From contig JAUNBG010000004.1 of assembly GCA_030527205.1 (NCBI GenBank), positions 62,001 through 126,000 of the forward strand: DNA of 64,000 bases, given 5' to 3'. Source of the stretch: Planctomycetia bacterium (GTDB lineage Bacteria > Planctomycetota > Planctomycetia > Pirellulales > Thermoguttaceae). Every line of letters starts with the position of its first letter. Position 1 is the stretch's first letter. This document shows, one piece after another, positions 15,927 through 24,252 of this stretch. Both the position numbers and the translations under genes were made by a program. The notes beneath the pieces are model-generated. The model worked only from the letters and a program-made list of their open reading frames with translations. It had not been told where the DNA came from and did not search any database.

Positions 15927-18407
15927 TCAAGGTTGAAAATAGGCTATCCAGATAATTAACGCGATAATTCCGAAACAGATTAAAAAGCTCAAAATAAAAC
16001 CAGCGGCGTCAACCAAGGTTGGCTTGTTGAATTCGAGTCCCCAGAATTTGAAAAGTCGTTTGTCGTCAAATCGATTGGGATTTGCATAGGAAAGTTCCAT
16101 TTCTTTCTTATCAATTTCCGGATTTGGATCGACCGGAGTTTTCATTTTGACATAATAACGATCCAAAAGTTCTTTATTTCCTTGAGGCGTTATTAAACTT
16201 AAGCCGATTAAAAACAAAAACGGAAGAAAAAGTCGCGTCGGAAGTCGAAATGTCTCTAAGGTTCCGTTTCCCATTGCGGCGAAATCGAGATTGAATTCGC
16301 GATAAAGAAGAAAATCAAGTTCAAAATTCCCCTTGCCTTGCCAAAAAACCCCTTCTTGAGCGAGTTTCTCTGGAGATTTAAAACGATTGGTTGTCTGTAT
16401 TCCGTTGAGAATGTTTTGACTTTGATAATGATCTGGATCAAAAAGTTCGATCGGTTTAGGAACGAACTCCCGTTTTCCATTGACCAATTTGGCAAAAACG
16501 GTTCCATTGGCATCGAAAAGAAGTTCATTGCCTTCCTGATCAAACGGCGTAATTCCGCCGCTCCAAAAGATTGCTTTTCCTCCGGTTTTGAAAGATTCGC
16601 TCACTTTTTCTCCCGGTTCAAACGGTTTGGGACAAATTCCCAAATTCAATTCAATTTGGCGATTTCTTTTGTCCGAATCCAGCGAATTAAGCGAAGAGTC
16701 GGTTTTGAGCAATTTTTCTTTTTTCAGATTCCAAAGCTCAATGGCGGCTTCTCGACGTTCAATATCGGTTAAAGACGGCTGTCGAGTTCGAGTTATCGTT
16801 ACAATATCGTTGGTTGCCAGGAAACGGGAATCAGTTCTTAATTCCGGATAAAATCGCGTAACGTTCATTGGAATGAGAAAGAAAAGAAAAATCGTCAAAA
16901 CGATGGTTCCCCAGGCGGCATATTTATTTGCGCGTCGCCAATAAAGTCCAACCCAAAAAGGAGCCGCAAAGACGATCGGAATTTCCCAGGCGAATTTCAA
17001 TTGTTCAAAAACATTCATTGATCCCAATGAAGCGAGAGTTGCTCCAATAATAACAATAGCGCCGCAAAGGCGTCCCAGCAGAACATAAGTTCGTTCGCTT
17101 GCATTTGAATGAATATAAGTTGCGTAACCGTTGCGAACAACAAGTCCAGAAATAACTAACATATAACAACTTGCGGAACTCATTAGAGCCGCCAACAAAC
17201 AGGCAAGCATTAAACCGACCAGGCCGCAGTTGAGCGGTCCTAAAAGTTCGCGAGTCGCAACTCCCCAAACGCGATCTGGATCTTCAGCCAATTCAAGGTT
17301 TCCAGCCAAATAGGCAAGCGAGACCAAAGCGGTTAAAGCCCAGCCGATTGTACAAAGTCGTTTCAATATATTTCCTGCAACCAACCCAAATCGGGCATTA
17401 AATTCTGTTTTTGCTGATCCGCCCCCTGTTGCGATAAAATGCGGTTGACAAACGATTCCAATTAAATTCAAAAGAGTAATCGCCAAAATATAATGAAGCG
17501 GAAATTCTCCCTGTTTGGGATTGGTTACGATATCGAAATATTGCTCAGGAATCCGTTCATGAAGAAGAGTAAAACCGTCAATCATTGTTAATTCTTTTTG
17601 AGAATTTTGAGAAAAATCAGTTGAACTCGATTGATTGGAATCGCTCGAAGCGTTCAGAAGATTGCCTGCTTCTTTTTCTGAAGCGACAGAAGTCGAGTTT
17701 TCCGCAACGTCATTCTGAACGATTGCGTTTTGAGTTTTCAAGCTTTCATTATGATTATTGACAAGCGTTTGCAATCCGACAGGAATGAGAATAATTGATA
17801 AAAGAATGATAAAAAAACCTTGAATCAGATCGGTCCAGTAAGCGGCTCGCAAACCGCCGAGAACGCCATAAATCAATACAGTAACTGCTGTTATAATAAT
17901 AAAAAACTTGTCAAAAGCGATTTCATAACCGCCAATCAGAAAAGAATCCATTCCGATGAGCGGGCCTCCCATTTTTCCAATGGCTGTCATTCCAACGCCG
18001 AGATAAGTTATATAATAAAAAACCCCAAAAACCATATAAGCTAATGCGATACTGCGGCTTTGATAACGTTCAGTAAACCAATCGCCAAGCGTTAAATGTC
18101 TCATTCGTCGATACCAAACGCCAGCAATCCAATAAAATGGCGTTACAAATAACCAATAAAGACCGCTCCAAATTCCGCTGAGTCCATTGGTAAACGTTGT
18201 TTTGGCTGTAACAATCGGATCAGAGGCATTTGTTCCGGCTCCAAAAGCGGCGAACATTTGAAGAAATTTGCCGAAACTGCGGCTTCCCAAAAAATAGTCT
18301 TCCTGTTTTTTGACAAGAAACATCGACCAAAAACCAATGATCGCCATAAGAGCAAAATAGACGCCTAAAACAATAAAATCATAAGTTGTTAAACCGGTTT
18401 GTAACAT
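15927..18407 (-). CDS. Long SSS-family sodium/solute symporter with two hydrophilic inserts
   Basis: 826 residues, against about 500-600 in most relatives. N-terminal segments (YDFIVLGVYFALMAIIGFWSM, then DYFLGSRSFGKFLQMFAAFGAGTNASDP) and VLIYGVLGGLRAAYWTDLIQG near 190 are classic solute:sodium symporter features, the last being the conserved GGLxAxxxTDxxQ motif. Extra length comes from a Ser/Asn-rich loop at about residues 215-275 and a large extramembrane block at about 535-730 containing the repeated pattern SDxFKTGGKAIFWSGG-like, which links two membrane segments. The C terminus ends in a final helix (FILSFLICFGIIALIIWIAYF). AAAGGAG lies 6 nt before ATG 18407. It is monocistronic; substrate unknown. 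Similar long versions occur in planctomycetes. Confidence 0.85.
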   Translation of the reverse strand: MLQTGLTTYDFIVLGVYFALMAIIGFWSMFLVKKQEDYFLGSRSFGKFLQMFAAFGAGTNASDPIVTAKTTFTNGLSGIWSGLYWLFVTPFYWIAGVWYRRMRHLTLGDWFTERYQSRSIALAYMVFGVFYYITYLGVGMTAIGKMGGPLIGMDSFLIGGYEIAFDKFFIIITAVTVLIYGVLGGLRAAYWTDLIQGFFIILLSIILIPVGLQTLVNNHNESLKTQNAIVQNDVAENSTSVASEKEAGNLLNASSDSNQSSSTDFSQNSQKELTMIDGFTLLHERIPEQYFDIVTNPKQGEFPLHYILAITLLNLIGIVCQPHFIATGGGSAKTEFNARFGLVAGNILKRLCTIGWALTALVSLAYLAGNLELAEDPDRVWGVATRELLGPLNCGLVGLMLACLLAALMSSASCYMLVISGLVVRNGYATYIHSNASERTYVLLGRLCGAIVIIGATLASLGSMNVFEQLKFAWEIPIVFAAPFWVGLYWRRANKYAAWGTIVLTIFLFFLIPMNVTRFYPELRTDSRFLATNDIVTITRTRQPSLTDIERREAAIELWNLKKEKLLKTDSSLNSLDSDKRNRQIELNLGICPKPFEPGEKVSESFKTGGKAIFWSGGITPFDQEGNELLFDANGTVFAKLVNGKREFVPKPIELFDPDHYQSQNILNGIQTTNRFKSPEKLAQEGVFWQGKGNFELDFLLYREFNLDFAAMGNGTLETFRLPTRLFLPFLFLIGLSLITPQGNKELLDRYYVKMKTPVDPNPEIDKKEMELSYANPNRFDDKRLFKFWGLEFNKPTLVDAAGFILSFLICFGIIALIIWIAYFQP

Positions 18408-18493
18408 TCTATTCTCCTTTGACGGTTAGTCTGTTTTGCTCTTTTGAAATCAATATATTGAAAAGGGATTGAACTTTTGTAACCATTAAGGCA

Positions 18494-18528
18494 GTTAAAA
18501 GTTGAAAGTTGAAAGTTGGATGTTGAAA
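18494..18528 (+). repeat. Short heptamer tandem repeat (GTTGAAA-like, five units)
   Basis: Five consecutive 7-bp units read GTTAAAA, GTTGAAA, GTTGAAA, GTTGGAT, GTTGAAA. They lie upstream of the long symporter gene. A three-unit relative is at 24172-24192. Confidence 0.6.
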
Positions 18529-18800
18529 GAGATCCAGGGGGCAAGGCTGTAACTGTTTTTATTTCTCTTATTTTCGTAAACAGAATACAGGTCTTTTTTC
18601 TGTAAATGGCTTAATAGTTCGAACTTTTTTAAAAGCGTCTGTTTGATCAAAATGATTGGGAAAAAGTTTCGGCGATTGTTGGCCGTCGAATCATCGTTCA
18701 CATTATTTGCAACAATTAAGTTTATTGCGAGCATTTTTCATTGAGACGCGGCATTATCGATTTTGAATTATTTTCGTCCAGCAAGAAAGAAAAGTCAATA
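18529..18800. other. AT-rich gap with no gene seen
   Basis: About 270 bp between the heptamer repeat and a family A element. No coding frame with a plausible start or composition was found. Confidence 0.5.
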
Positions 18801-18910
18801 AGGAAGTTCTAAAAACCTGGATTTTTCAACAAACGCATTTCGGATAAAGTCGTTAAAACAATTCTTGCTGACGAGACGTCTGCGTTCCTAAGGGATTTTT
18901 AGAACTTCCT
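18801..18910 (+). mobile_element. Family A MITE-like element, copy 2
   Basis: 110 bp, close to the family consensus. Ends are AGGAAGTTCTAAAAACC and GATTTTTAGAACTTCCT, flanked on both sides by AATA, a perfect 4-bp target duplication. The core contains ACGAGACGTC. It lies 6 bp from the left end of a family B element. Confidence 0.9.
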
Positions 18911-18916
18911 AATAGT

Positions 18917-19191
18917 CTGTCGTTTCCCGATTTTTCTTTTTGCGACACAGAATTGAGCATTATCCGTCAGAAAAAAGGATTTTGCGAACGACGCGGCGGC
19001 GCAACGAACAGGATAAAAACTCCCAAAATGAACGACGGAAACGAATATTTTTCAACGGAACCGCCATTTAAATGCGATTTAAATGACGACGAAATCAGAA
19101 GTTCCAAAAAGAAAGCGTCCTTGCATTTCCATTGCGCCGCGTCGCTGCGTGAAAACTTTCAATATCGCAACAAAAATCGGGGGAAAAGAGT
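18917..19191 (+). mobile_element. Family B palindromic element, copy 3
   Basis: About 270 bp, starting CTGTCGTTTCCCGATTTTT and ending AAAAATCGGGGGAAAAGAG. Internal arms match the other copies (GACGCGGCGGCGCAACG and GCGCCGCGTCGCTGCGTG). No clear target duplication remains. It lies between the long symporter gene and the 3' end of the two-peptidase gene, with a family A copy beside its left end. Confidence 0.65.
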
Positions 19192-19246
19192 CAACGATTT
19201 GTCCGTTATTACAAAAGTAGTCCCAACGACATTTCAAGATTGATCG

Positions 19247-20719
19247 TTATTCGCATAAAACTTTAAGACCGATCGGAATATAACCGGTTTCGAACAATTC
19301 GTTATAAGTAAAGGGATAATCAACGCGCCAAGTGCTGTCGCCGCCTTTGAGAATTCCTTGAGAATCAACGCCTGTTTGTTCAATACAATAAACCGTTTGA
19401 TTTTCAATATCGACTCGACTGACCAGGCGAACATGCCCGTCAACATTAACGTTGTTTCCGCTTCGATGAGTTAAGACGGCATCGCCCGGCTGTAAAGAAG
19501 AATAAGCGGCAAAGATTCGTTCGCGTCCATTTTTTTCGAGCGTTTGACTCGTACTGACAAGCGATTCGATTTCATAATCGCCAACAGGAACAATTCGTCC
19601 CTGAGATTTTTCTGGAAACATAAAATGCGTTGAAGTAATCGGAAACTCAAGATCGACTTGCTGCCAAGCCATTGACGTTGAACTGGAACAGTCGCTTCCA
19701 AGATAAGCGTCGCTTCCGTAAGGACCGGCATAATAGGGAATGCCTTCGACTGTTTCGATTTTGAATTGCTCAAGAAAAGTTTCCCGATTATTTTGCGTAT
19801 AAGGGATTCCGTGATATGTTTCCCCTTTTTTAAAGATAACGCCATATTTCGGATTCCAGTAAACGGAATCTTCTCGCGCAACCCATTCAACCGTTCCAAG
19901 AGCTCGCATATAATCGACAACTTTTGTTCGCGCTGACCAATTGGGAGTCGAACGGATAACAACCGATTGTTTGCCAAATTCCTCAAAGCGTTTTTCGACA
20001 ACCGATTTTTCGTAACCGATTAAGCCATGATTTTTATAAGGGTCGTTAAAATAATATTTGTCGTTGTCATAACCAACCAAAACGAGGCAATGTTCGTTTC
20101 CGAGCCAAGTAAAATTGTCGCCCAATTGATAAGGAGAATTTTCGTCAACATAATCAATCGTCCATGAACAAGTCAATTTCGACGGAAGCATATCCATTGT
20201 TGCCCAAATAAGAACCGGTTGTTTCTTATTGATATAATTTTCGACAAGATCAATGAGTTTGAGCCCCGTTGTAACAACGGCGTTATGTTTTCGCGGATCA
20301 AGAACCTTATTCATCGATTTCGCAAGGACGGGAGCATAGCATCCGAAACCGCAATTGGGCCCGCTATCGCGATAAGGATCGCCCGGATAGGCGGCATTCG
20401 GGTCGGGACCAAAGCGTTTGCCGTCCGCGTTTTCCTGCCAGGGTTTCTGGATAAGATAATTGTCCGTAAAATCTTTCCAACCGATTTCATAACCGTAATA
20501 TTGAAGAACCATTGTTGCGCTGACCGCTTCGCAACCGTAAACGACTTCAAGTTGATTTAAATAAGGAACTTCAATAAGAGTCGCTTCAGGATCAACTTGA
20601 AGTTCAGCAAGGTCTTCCGCAAAAGTTTTTGCGACAAAAGAGACCGCTGACAAAGAAACCGCCAACAACGAGACAAACGGCATAAGAACAAAAAGCAATA
20701 ACAACTTTCTTTTTTTCAT
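19247..20719 (-). CDS. Secreted protein with two papain-like domains: C39-like peptidase plus NlpC/P60-like
   Basis: 490 residues with a signal peptide at 1-35. Domain 1 (about 48-258) looks like a C39-type cysteine peptidase: VYGCEAVSATMVLQYYG puts the nucleophile at Cys63, NEHCLVLVGYD gives His210, and YFNDPY gives Asp226. Domain 2 (about 278-488) looks NlpC/P60- or CHAP-like: YLGSDCSSSTSMAW puts a Cys at 344, LQPGDAVLTHR precedes VDGHVRLVSRV with His429. Both Cys-His pairs look intact, so two active sites are possible. Substrate is unknown: domain 1 relatives cleave leader peptides or bacteriocins, domain 2 relatives cut cell-wall peptides. It is monocistronic; ATG 20719 follows AAAGAG. 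Domain names are inferred from motif layout. Confidence 0.75.
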   Translation of the reverse strand: MKKRKLLLLFVLMPFVSLLAVSLSAVSFVAKTFAEDLAELQVDPEATLIEVPYLNQLEVVYGCEAVSATMVLQYYGYEIGWKDFTDNYLIQKPWQENADGKRFGPDPNAAYPGDPYRDSGPNCGFGCYAPVLAKSMNKVLDPRKHNAVVTTGLKLIDLVENYINKKQPVLIWATMDMLPSKLTCSWTIDYVDENSPYQLGDNFTWLGNEHCLVLVGYDNDKYYFNDPYKNHGLIGYEKSVVEKRFEEFGKQSVVIRSTPNWSARTKVVDYMRALGTVEWVAREDSVYWNPKYGVIFKKGETYHGIPYTQNNRETFLEQFKIETVEGIPYYAGPYGSDAYLGSDCSSSTSMAWQQVDLEFPITSTHFMFPEKSQGRIVPVGDYEIESLVSTSQTLEKNGRERIFAAYSSLQPGDAVLTHRSGNNVNVDGHVRLVSRVDIENQTVYCIEQTGVDSQGILKGGDSTWRVDYPFTYNELFETGYIPIGLKVLCE

Positions 20720-21017
20720 AACATCTCTTTCTGTTACAACAATAATTTAACCGAATTTATTTCAGAACATTTTGTATTTGAAAATGGGAAGACATAACAA
20801 CTCAAAAGAGAGGATTCCCTTTTTATCTTAAAGAGGAGAAAAGGAGTTCAAAAAAGGAAAAGGGGTTCGAACGAATTAAAAAAAGATTCGTTTCCTTGCG
20901 CTCATTTTTCCTTTTTCTCAGCGTCTGTGTGAGAAACAAATCAAGCGTCCATAAGCAATTTGAATGCCTGATTATAACATTGGGCAAGTCGATTGTCAAG
21001 ACGTTTTGTATCTGTTT
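20720..21017. other. Intergenic region upstream of the two-peptidase gene
   Basis: About 300 bp rich in purine runs (AAGGAGTTC, AAAAGGAAAAGGGGTTC). No gene, tRNA or hairpin-plus-T-run was recognised. Confidence 0.5.
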
Positions 21018-21143
21018 TCATTCTTTCTTTGGCTGAGCAATTCGCTTGAATTGATCGTAATTCGCCAGAAAGGTTTCTTGATAATCAAAGAATAACCAAG
21101 AGCCTTTTGTTTCCCATAGCAATTTCTGAATTTTATTCAACAT
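21018..21143 (-). CDS. Possible 41-residue ORF of unknown function
   Basis: ATG 21143 to TGA 21018 encodes 41 residues with a protein-like composition (start MLNKIQKLLWETKGSWLFFDYQ shortened: Trp/Phe/Tyr-rich, then helical and Lys-rich end). The frame continues open 9 codons upstream of the ATG, so this could be the 3' end of a decayed gene. There is no clear Shine-Dalgarno. It lies in the long gap between two divergent genes. Nothing recognised. Confidence 0.25.
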   Translation of the reverse strand: MLNKIQKLLWETKGSWLFFDYQETFLANYDQFKRIAQPKKE

Positions 21144-21201
21144 ATTTTGTAAAAGAAATTCACACAAATTTGGTTAAAGGTCAAAAAAACAAATAATTTT
21201 C

Positions 21202-21311
21202 TTGATTTTAAAATTTATTTGATTATAATTGGATTATCAGACCAGTCCAAGGGAGAGATTTTTATGGCAAATGGCTTAATCGCCCCAAAGAAAACCAGAG
21301 AAAAGCAATGA
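21202..21311 (+). promoter_or_regulatory. Sigma-70-like promoter, Shine-Dalgarno and 15-codon ORF
   Basis: TTGATT at 21202-21207 and TATAAT at 21224-21229 are separated by 16 nt. GGGAGAG at 21251-21257 lies 6 nt before ATG 21264, which opens MANGLIAPKKTREKQ and stops at 21309-21311. All signals of an expressed gene are present but the product is tiny. It may be a leader peptide or the 5' stump of a gene lost when repeats arrived (a family B copy starts 68 bp later). The next gene on this strand begins 650 bp downstream. Confidence 0.4.
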
Positions 21312-21378
21312 AAACGGTCAGAACAAGGCAGAAAACCGAATCCGGCAAACCAACGAATTCAAATCGAATCCGTTCACA

Positions 21379-21634
21379 ACGCTTTTTTTGCGCGATCGAG
21401 TTCGAAATTCCTTTTAAAAAAGAATTTTCGCGCAGCGACGCGACGACGCAGCGAAGAGAATAAAAACTCCCAAAACGAGCGACGGAAACGAATATTTTTT
21501 AATGGAACCGCCGTTTTAAATCGATTTAAATTAACGACGAAACCGGAAGTTCCAAAAAGAAAAGCAACTTTGCGTTTCCGCCGCGTCGCAGCGCGAAAAT
21601 TTCCAAGATCATTACAAAAATTGGGGAAAACGCT
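21379..21634 (+). mobile_element. Family B palindromic element, copy 4 (left end diverged)
   Basis: About 255 bp. The right half matches the other copies closely (CGGAAGTTCCAAAAAGAAA, CCGCCGCGTCGCAGCGCG, ATTGGGGAAAACG). The left end is degraded but ACAACGCTTTTTTT still mirrors the right-end complement ACAGCGTTTTCCCC. No target duplication is visible. It is located between divergent genes. Confidence 0.6.
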
Positions 21635-21960
21635 GTCTATTTAACCGCGGCCGCTATTTCTTGAATTCGACGAAGTTCCCGTGAACGGCGACTTCAAATC
21701 AAACGTTACGAAAATGATTCCTGGACGGAAACGGTTGTTGACTCGAACGCAATCAAGCCGAAATATTGAGCCGAACTATTGAGCGCGTTGCTTCGTCGTC
21801 TGGTTTGATTCATCCTTTTTTAAGTTCCTGTTATTGCAAGGCAAACCAAGAGCCCCAAGAGTTTGACTGACTTGAGAAGAAACTCAAGTCGCTAAAAAAG
21901 ACCATCTTAAGGTCATAACAACCGTTATTGATTATTGTTATCCATATTTAGGAGAAAGAA
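21635..21960. other. Upstream region of the dipeptide epimerase gene
   Basis: About 325 bp with no recognised gene. The stretch should contain the promoter of the + strand epimerase gene; AGGAG ends 6 nt before its ATG. Confidence 0.45.
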
Positions 21961-23127
21961 ATGAATTCTCGTCGAGATTTTCTTAAAACAGCCTCTTTGT
22001 CGACAATGGGCGGAATGTTTTTTGGAGCTTCGTCTTTTGGTTCTTTAAGCGGGCTCAGATCCGATGAAACGCCATTGCAAACAACGAAACCAGGTCGGAT
22101 GAATTTGAGTTGGAAGCCTTATGATCTTGCTTTGCGACATGTCTTTACGCTGGCCGGGTCATCTCGAACCTCAACTCAGGGAATTCAGGTTGAAATCGAA
22201 CTGGATGGCGTTGTTGGTTATGGCGAAGCCTCAATGCCCCCCTATTTGGGCGAATCCAAAGCGTCAGTCATCGAATTTCTGAGTCGAGTTGATCTTTCAA
22301 CTTTCAAAAGTCCATTTGAATTGGAAGACATTTTGAATTATGTTGACGGAATCACAGAAAACAATACAGCCGCCAAAGCCTCCATTGACATTGCTCTTCA
22401 TGATTTGGTCGGAAAATTGATTGGTCAACCTTGGCATAAAATTTGGGGACTCGATAAGGAAAAAGCGCCTTCAACAATGTTTACAATCGGCATTGATACG
22501 CCGGAAGTCGTCAAAACAAAAACTCAGGAAGCGTCACATTTTAACATACTCAAGGTTAAACTTGGCCGAAACGACAAAAGCGATCGGGAAATGATAGAAT
22601 CGGTTCGCGCAGTTTCAAACCAACCCATTGCCGTCGACGCCAATCAAGGCTGGAAAGATAAATTTTACGCGCTGGATATGGTCGAATGGCTGCATGAACA
22701 AGGAGTCGTTCTGGTTGAACAACCGATGTCAAAAAAGCAACATGACGATATTGCCTGGATTACAGAACGGAGCTCTTTGCCGATTATGGCGGATGAATCG
22801 TTACAGCGTTTGTCCGATGTCCCCAAACTTCATGGCATTTTTTCCGGCGTCAATATAAAATTGATGAAATGTACTGGAATGCGCGAGGCCTGGAAGATTC
22901 TTAATTTGGCGCGAGCCCTTCAAATGAAAGTTATGGTTGGTTGTATGACCGAAACATCTTGCGCAATTTCTGCTGCGGCGCAACTCTCGCCCGCCGTCGA
23001 TTGGGCTGATTTGGATGGAAATCTTCTGATTGCCAACGATATTTATGACGGCGTTAAAGTTGTTGACGGAAAACTTCAACTCAATGATCGCCCCGGATTG
23101 GGGATTGTTCCGTTAAACAAGAATTGA
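21961..23127 (+). CDS. Tat-exported dipeptide epimerase (enolase superfamily, L-Ala-D/L-Glu epimerase-like)
   Basis: 388 residues. A twin-arginine leader (SRRDFLKTASLSTMGGMFFG) precedes a muconate-lactonizing-type enolase fold. The active-site set for 1,1-proton transfer is complete: K198-V-K200 (LKVKLG), metal ligands D226 (DANQGW), E253 (VEQP) and D278 (ADES), and the second base K300 (NIKLMKCTG). This arrangement is that of dipeptide epimerases, which act on L-Ala-Glu from peptidoglycan or on other dipeptides. Export implies action in the periplasm or compartment where peptides arrive from outside. Start ATG 21961 has AGGAG 6-8 nt upstream. The gene is monocistronic. The precise dipeptide cannot be predicted. 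Confidence 0.9.
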   Translation: MNSRRDFLKTASLSTMGGMFFGASSFGSLSGLRSDETPLQTTKPGRMNLSWKPYDLALRHVFTLAGSSRTSTQGIQVEIELDGVVGYGEASMPPYLGESKASVIEFLSRVDLSTFKSPFELEDILNYVDGITENNTAAKASIDIALHDLVGKLIGQPWHKIWGLDKEKAPSTMFTIGIDTPEVVKTKTQEASHFNILKVKLGRNDKSDREMIESVRAVSNQPIAVDANQGWKDKFYALDMVEWLHEQGVVLVEQPMSKKQHDDIAWITERSSLPIMADESLQRLSDVPKLHGIFSGVNIKLMKCTGMREAWKILNLARALQMKVMVGCMTETSCAISAAAQLSPAVDWADLDGNLLIANDIYDGVKVVDGKLQLNDRPGLGIVPLNKN

Positions 23128-23455
23128 GTTTTATCGATCATGATTCCAATCACAAACGCCTTTCCTGACGAAAAAATCATTGAGAAAGGCCATTCGTTTG
23201 CGAAAATCCAGATTTTAATGTTGAGCCTGAAACGCAAATAGCAAGACCAGCTTGGGTAAGTCAGACACAAGTCGTTTTGTTTTAGGACGTTCCGTTAAAC
23301 AATCGACATATTGTCCCCAATAAGGAATTCTGTGTTGATTCTTTTCGTCAGATTGATCTATTCCGGAATGACGCTTGCGAACAGAAAGTTCAGTCGTTTT
23401 TAACCGAATTTAACATCCAATCAATCTTAACCAAATTAATGTTAGCCCTATTTAA
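23128..23455. other. Gap with possible coding relic on the minus strand
   Basis: About 330 bp. On the minus strand, a start-less frame of about 64 codons (roughly 23415 down to 23224) reads like protein: QHRIPYWGQYVDCL, then TERPKTKRLVSDLPKLV. It may be the relic of a decayed gene, perhaps a transposase C terminus, but it has no start codon and I cannot assign it. Confidence 0.25.
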
Positions 23456-23566
23456 AGGGGGTTCTAAAAACCCCTTTGGGACGCGGGCGTCTCGTCCACA
23501 GGAACTGGTTTTTGCGACGTTTTCCGAAATGCGTTTGTTAAATAATCCGGTTTTTTAGAACTTCCT
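23456..23566 (-). mobile_element. Family A MITE-like element, copy 3
   Basis: 111 bp in reverse orientation. Ends are AGGGGGTTCTAAAAACC and GGTTTTTTAGAACTTCCT, flanked by TTAA on both sides (perfect 4-bp duplication). The core GGGCGTCTCGTCC matches the complement of the family core. It lies 26 bp from the 3' end of the minus-strand GNAT gene. Confidence 0.9.
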
Positions 23567-23592
23567 TTAAGTATATTTAATCTTTGTAAACA

Positions 23593-24147
23593 TTAAACAT
23601 TTTCGATTATTTTGGAGACTTTTAATCGATCGTATCCATGATAAACAAAAGTTCCAATTATCTGAAATTCCGATTTTAAAAGACTTTGGCGACTCGGTAT
23701 GTTTTCAGGAGAAACAATCGCCGTTATTTGCTTTGTGTTTCGTTTACGAAGAATTCGCTCGACTTCTTTTAACATTATTTTCTGGAGTCCTTTGCCTCGA
23801 AAATTTTCATGGACGAGAGAAAGTTCGACATAAGCGACATGATCGCCCGCTTGTTGCAATAAGGGAATCTCTTCTTTAAACATCGACAACGACTCCTGAT
23901 TGAATGTTATTATTGTAAACGCAATCATTTGCTCAAGATATTTAACGCCGAGAATAAAATCGGGACTCTTCAAAAAATGATAATAATCTTCGTTTTTGAT
24001 GTCAATAATAAGAAGTTGAGGCTGACCGGCCTCTTTATTTTTGAGAAGAACGTTGTCCCTCATTTCAAATAAAACGGGCAACTCCCCTTCCCCACAGAAG
24101 ATAAAAGAATAATCCGACGACAAATCTTGCTGAACCATTTTATTCAT
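23593..24147 (-). CDS. GNAT-family acetyltransferase
   Basis: 184 residues. The acetyl-CoA-binding motif A is visible at about 120-143: VELSLVHENFRGKGLQKIML, with the R-G-K-G-L-Q loop that holds the pyrophosphate of CoA. It is followed by the motif B helix and VSPENIPSRQSLLKSEFQIIGTF, the usual N-xx-S...GF end of the fold (here EF). The target substrate is unknown. It is the second gene after the HAD phosphatase on the same strand (105-bp gap holding a short heptamer repeat), so they may be cotranscribed. The N-terminal 55 residues are less typical. Confidence 0.8.
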   Translation of the reverse strand: MNKMVQQDLSSDYSFIFCGEGELPVLFEMRDNVLLKNKEAGQPQLLIIDIKNEDYYHFLKSPDFILGVKYLEQMIAFTIITFNQESLSMFKEEIPLLQQAGDHVAYVELSLVHENFRGKGLQKIMLKEVERILRKRNTKQITAIVSPENIPSRQSLLKSEFQIIGTFVYHGYDRLKVSKIIENV

Positions 24148-24171
24148 TTCCGCTTAAACAAAGTTTTGAAA

Positions 24172-24192
24172 GTTGAGGGTTGAAAGTTGAGA
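24172..24192 (+). repeat. Short heptamer repeat (three GTTGAAA-like units)
   Basis: Units GTTGAGG, GTTGAAA, GTTGAGA in tandem; related to the five-unit array at 18494-18528. Confidence 0.5.
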
Positions 24193-24252
24193 AATAGGGA
24201 AAGTCCGTTATAAAAAAGCGGTCAACGCTTAAAGAAGATCGACTTTTCGTCA

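Noticed and set aside
18494-24192. GTTGAAA heptamer arrays as a functional iteron or origin
   Set aside because: Only five and three units, no dnaA-box cluster or replication gene nearby; treated as simple short tandem repeats.
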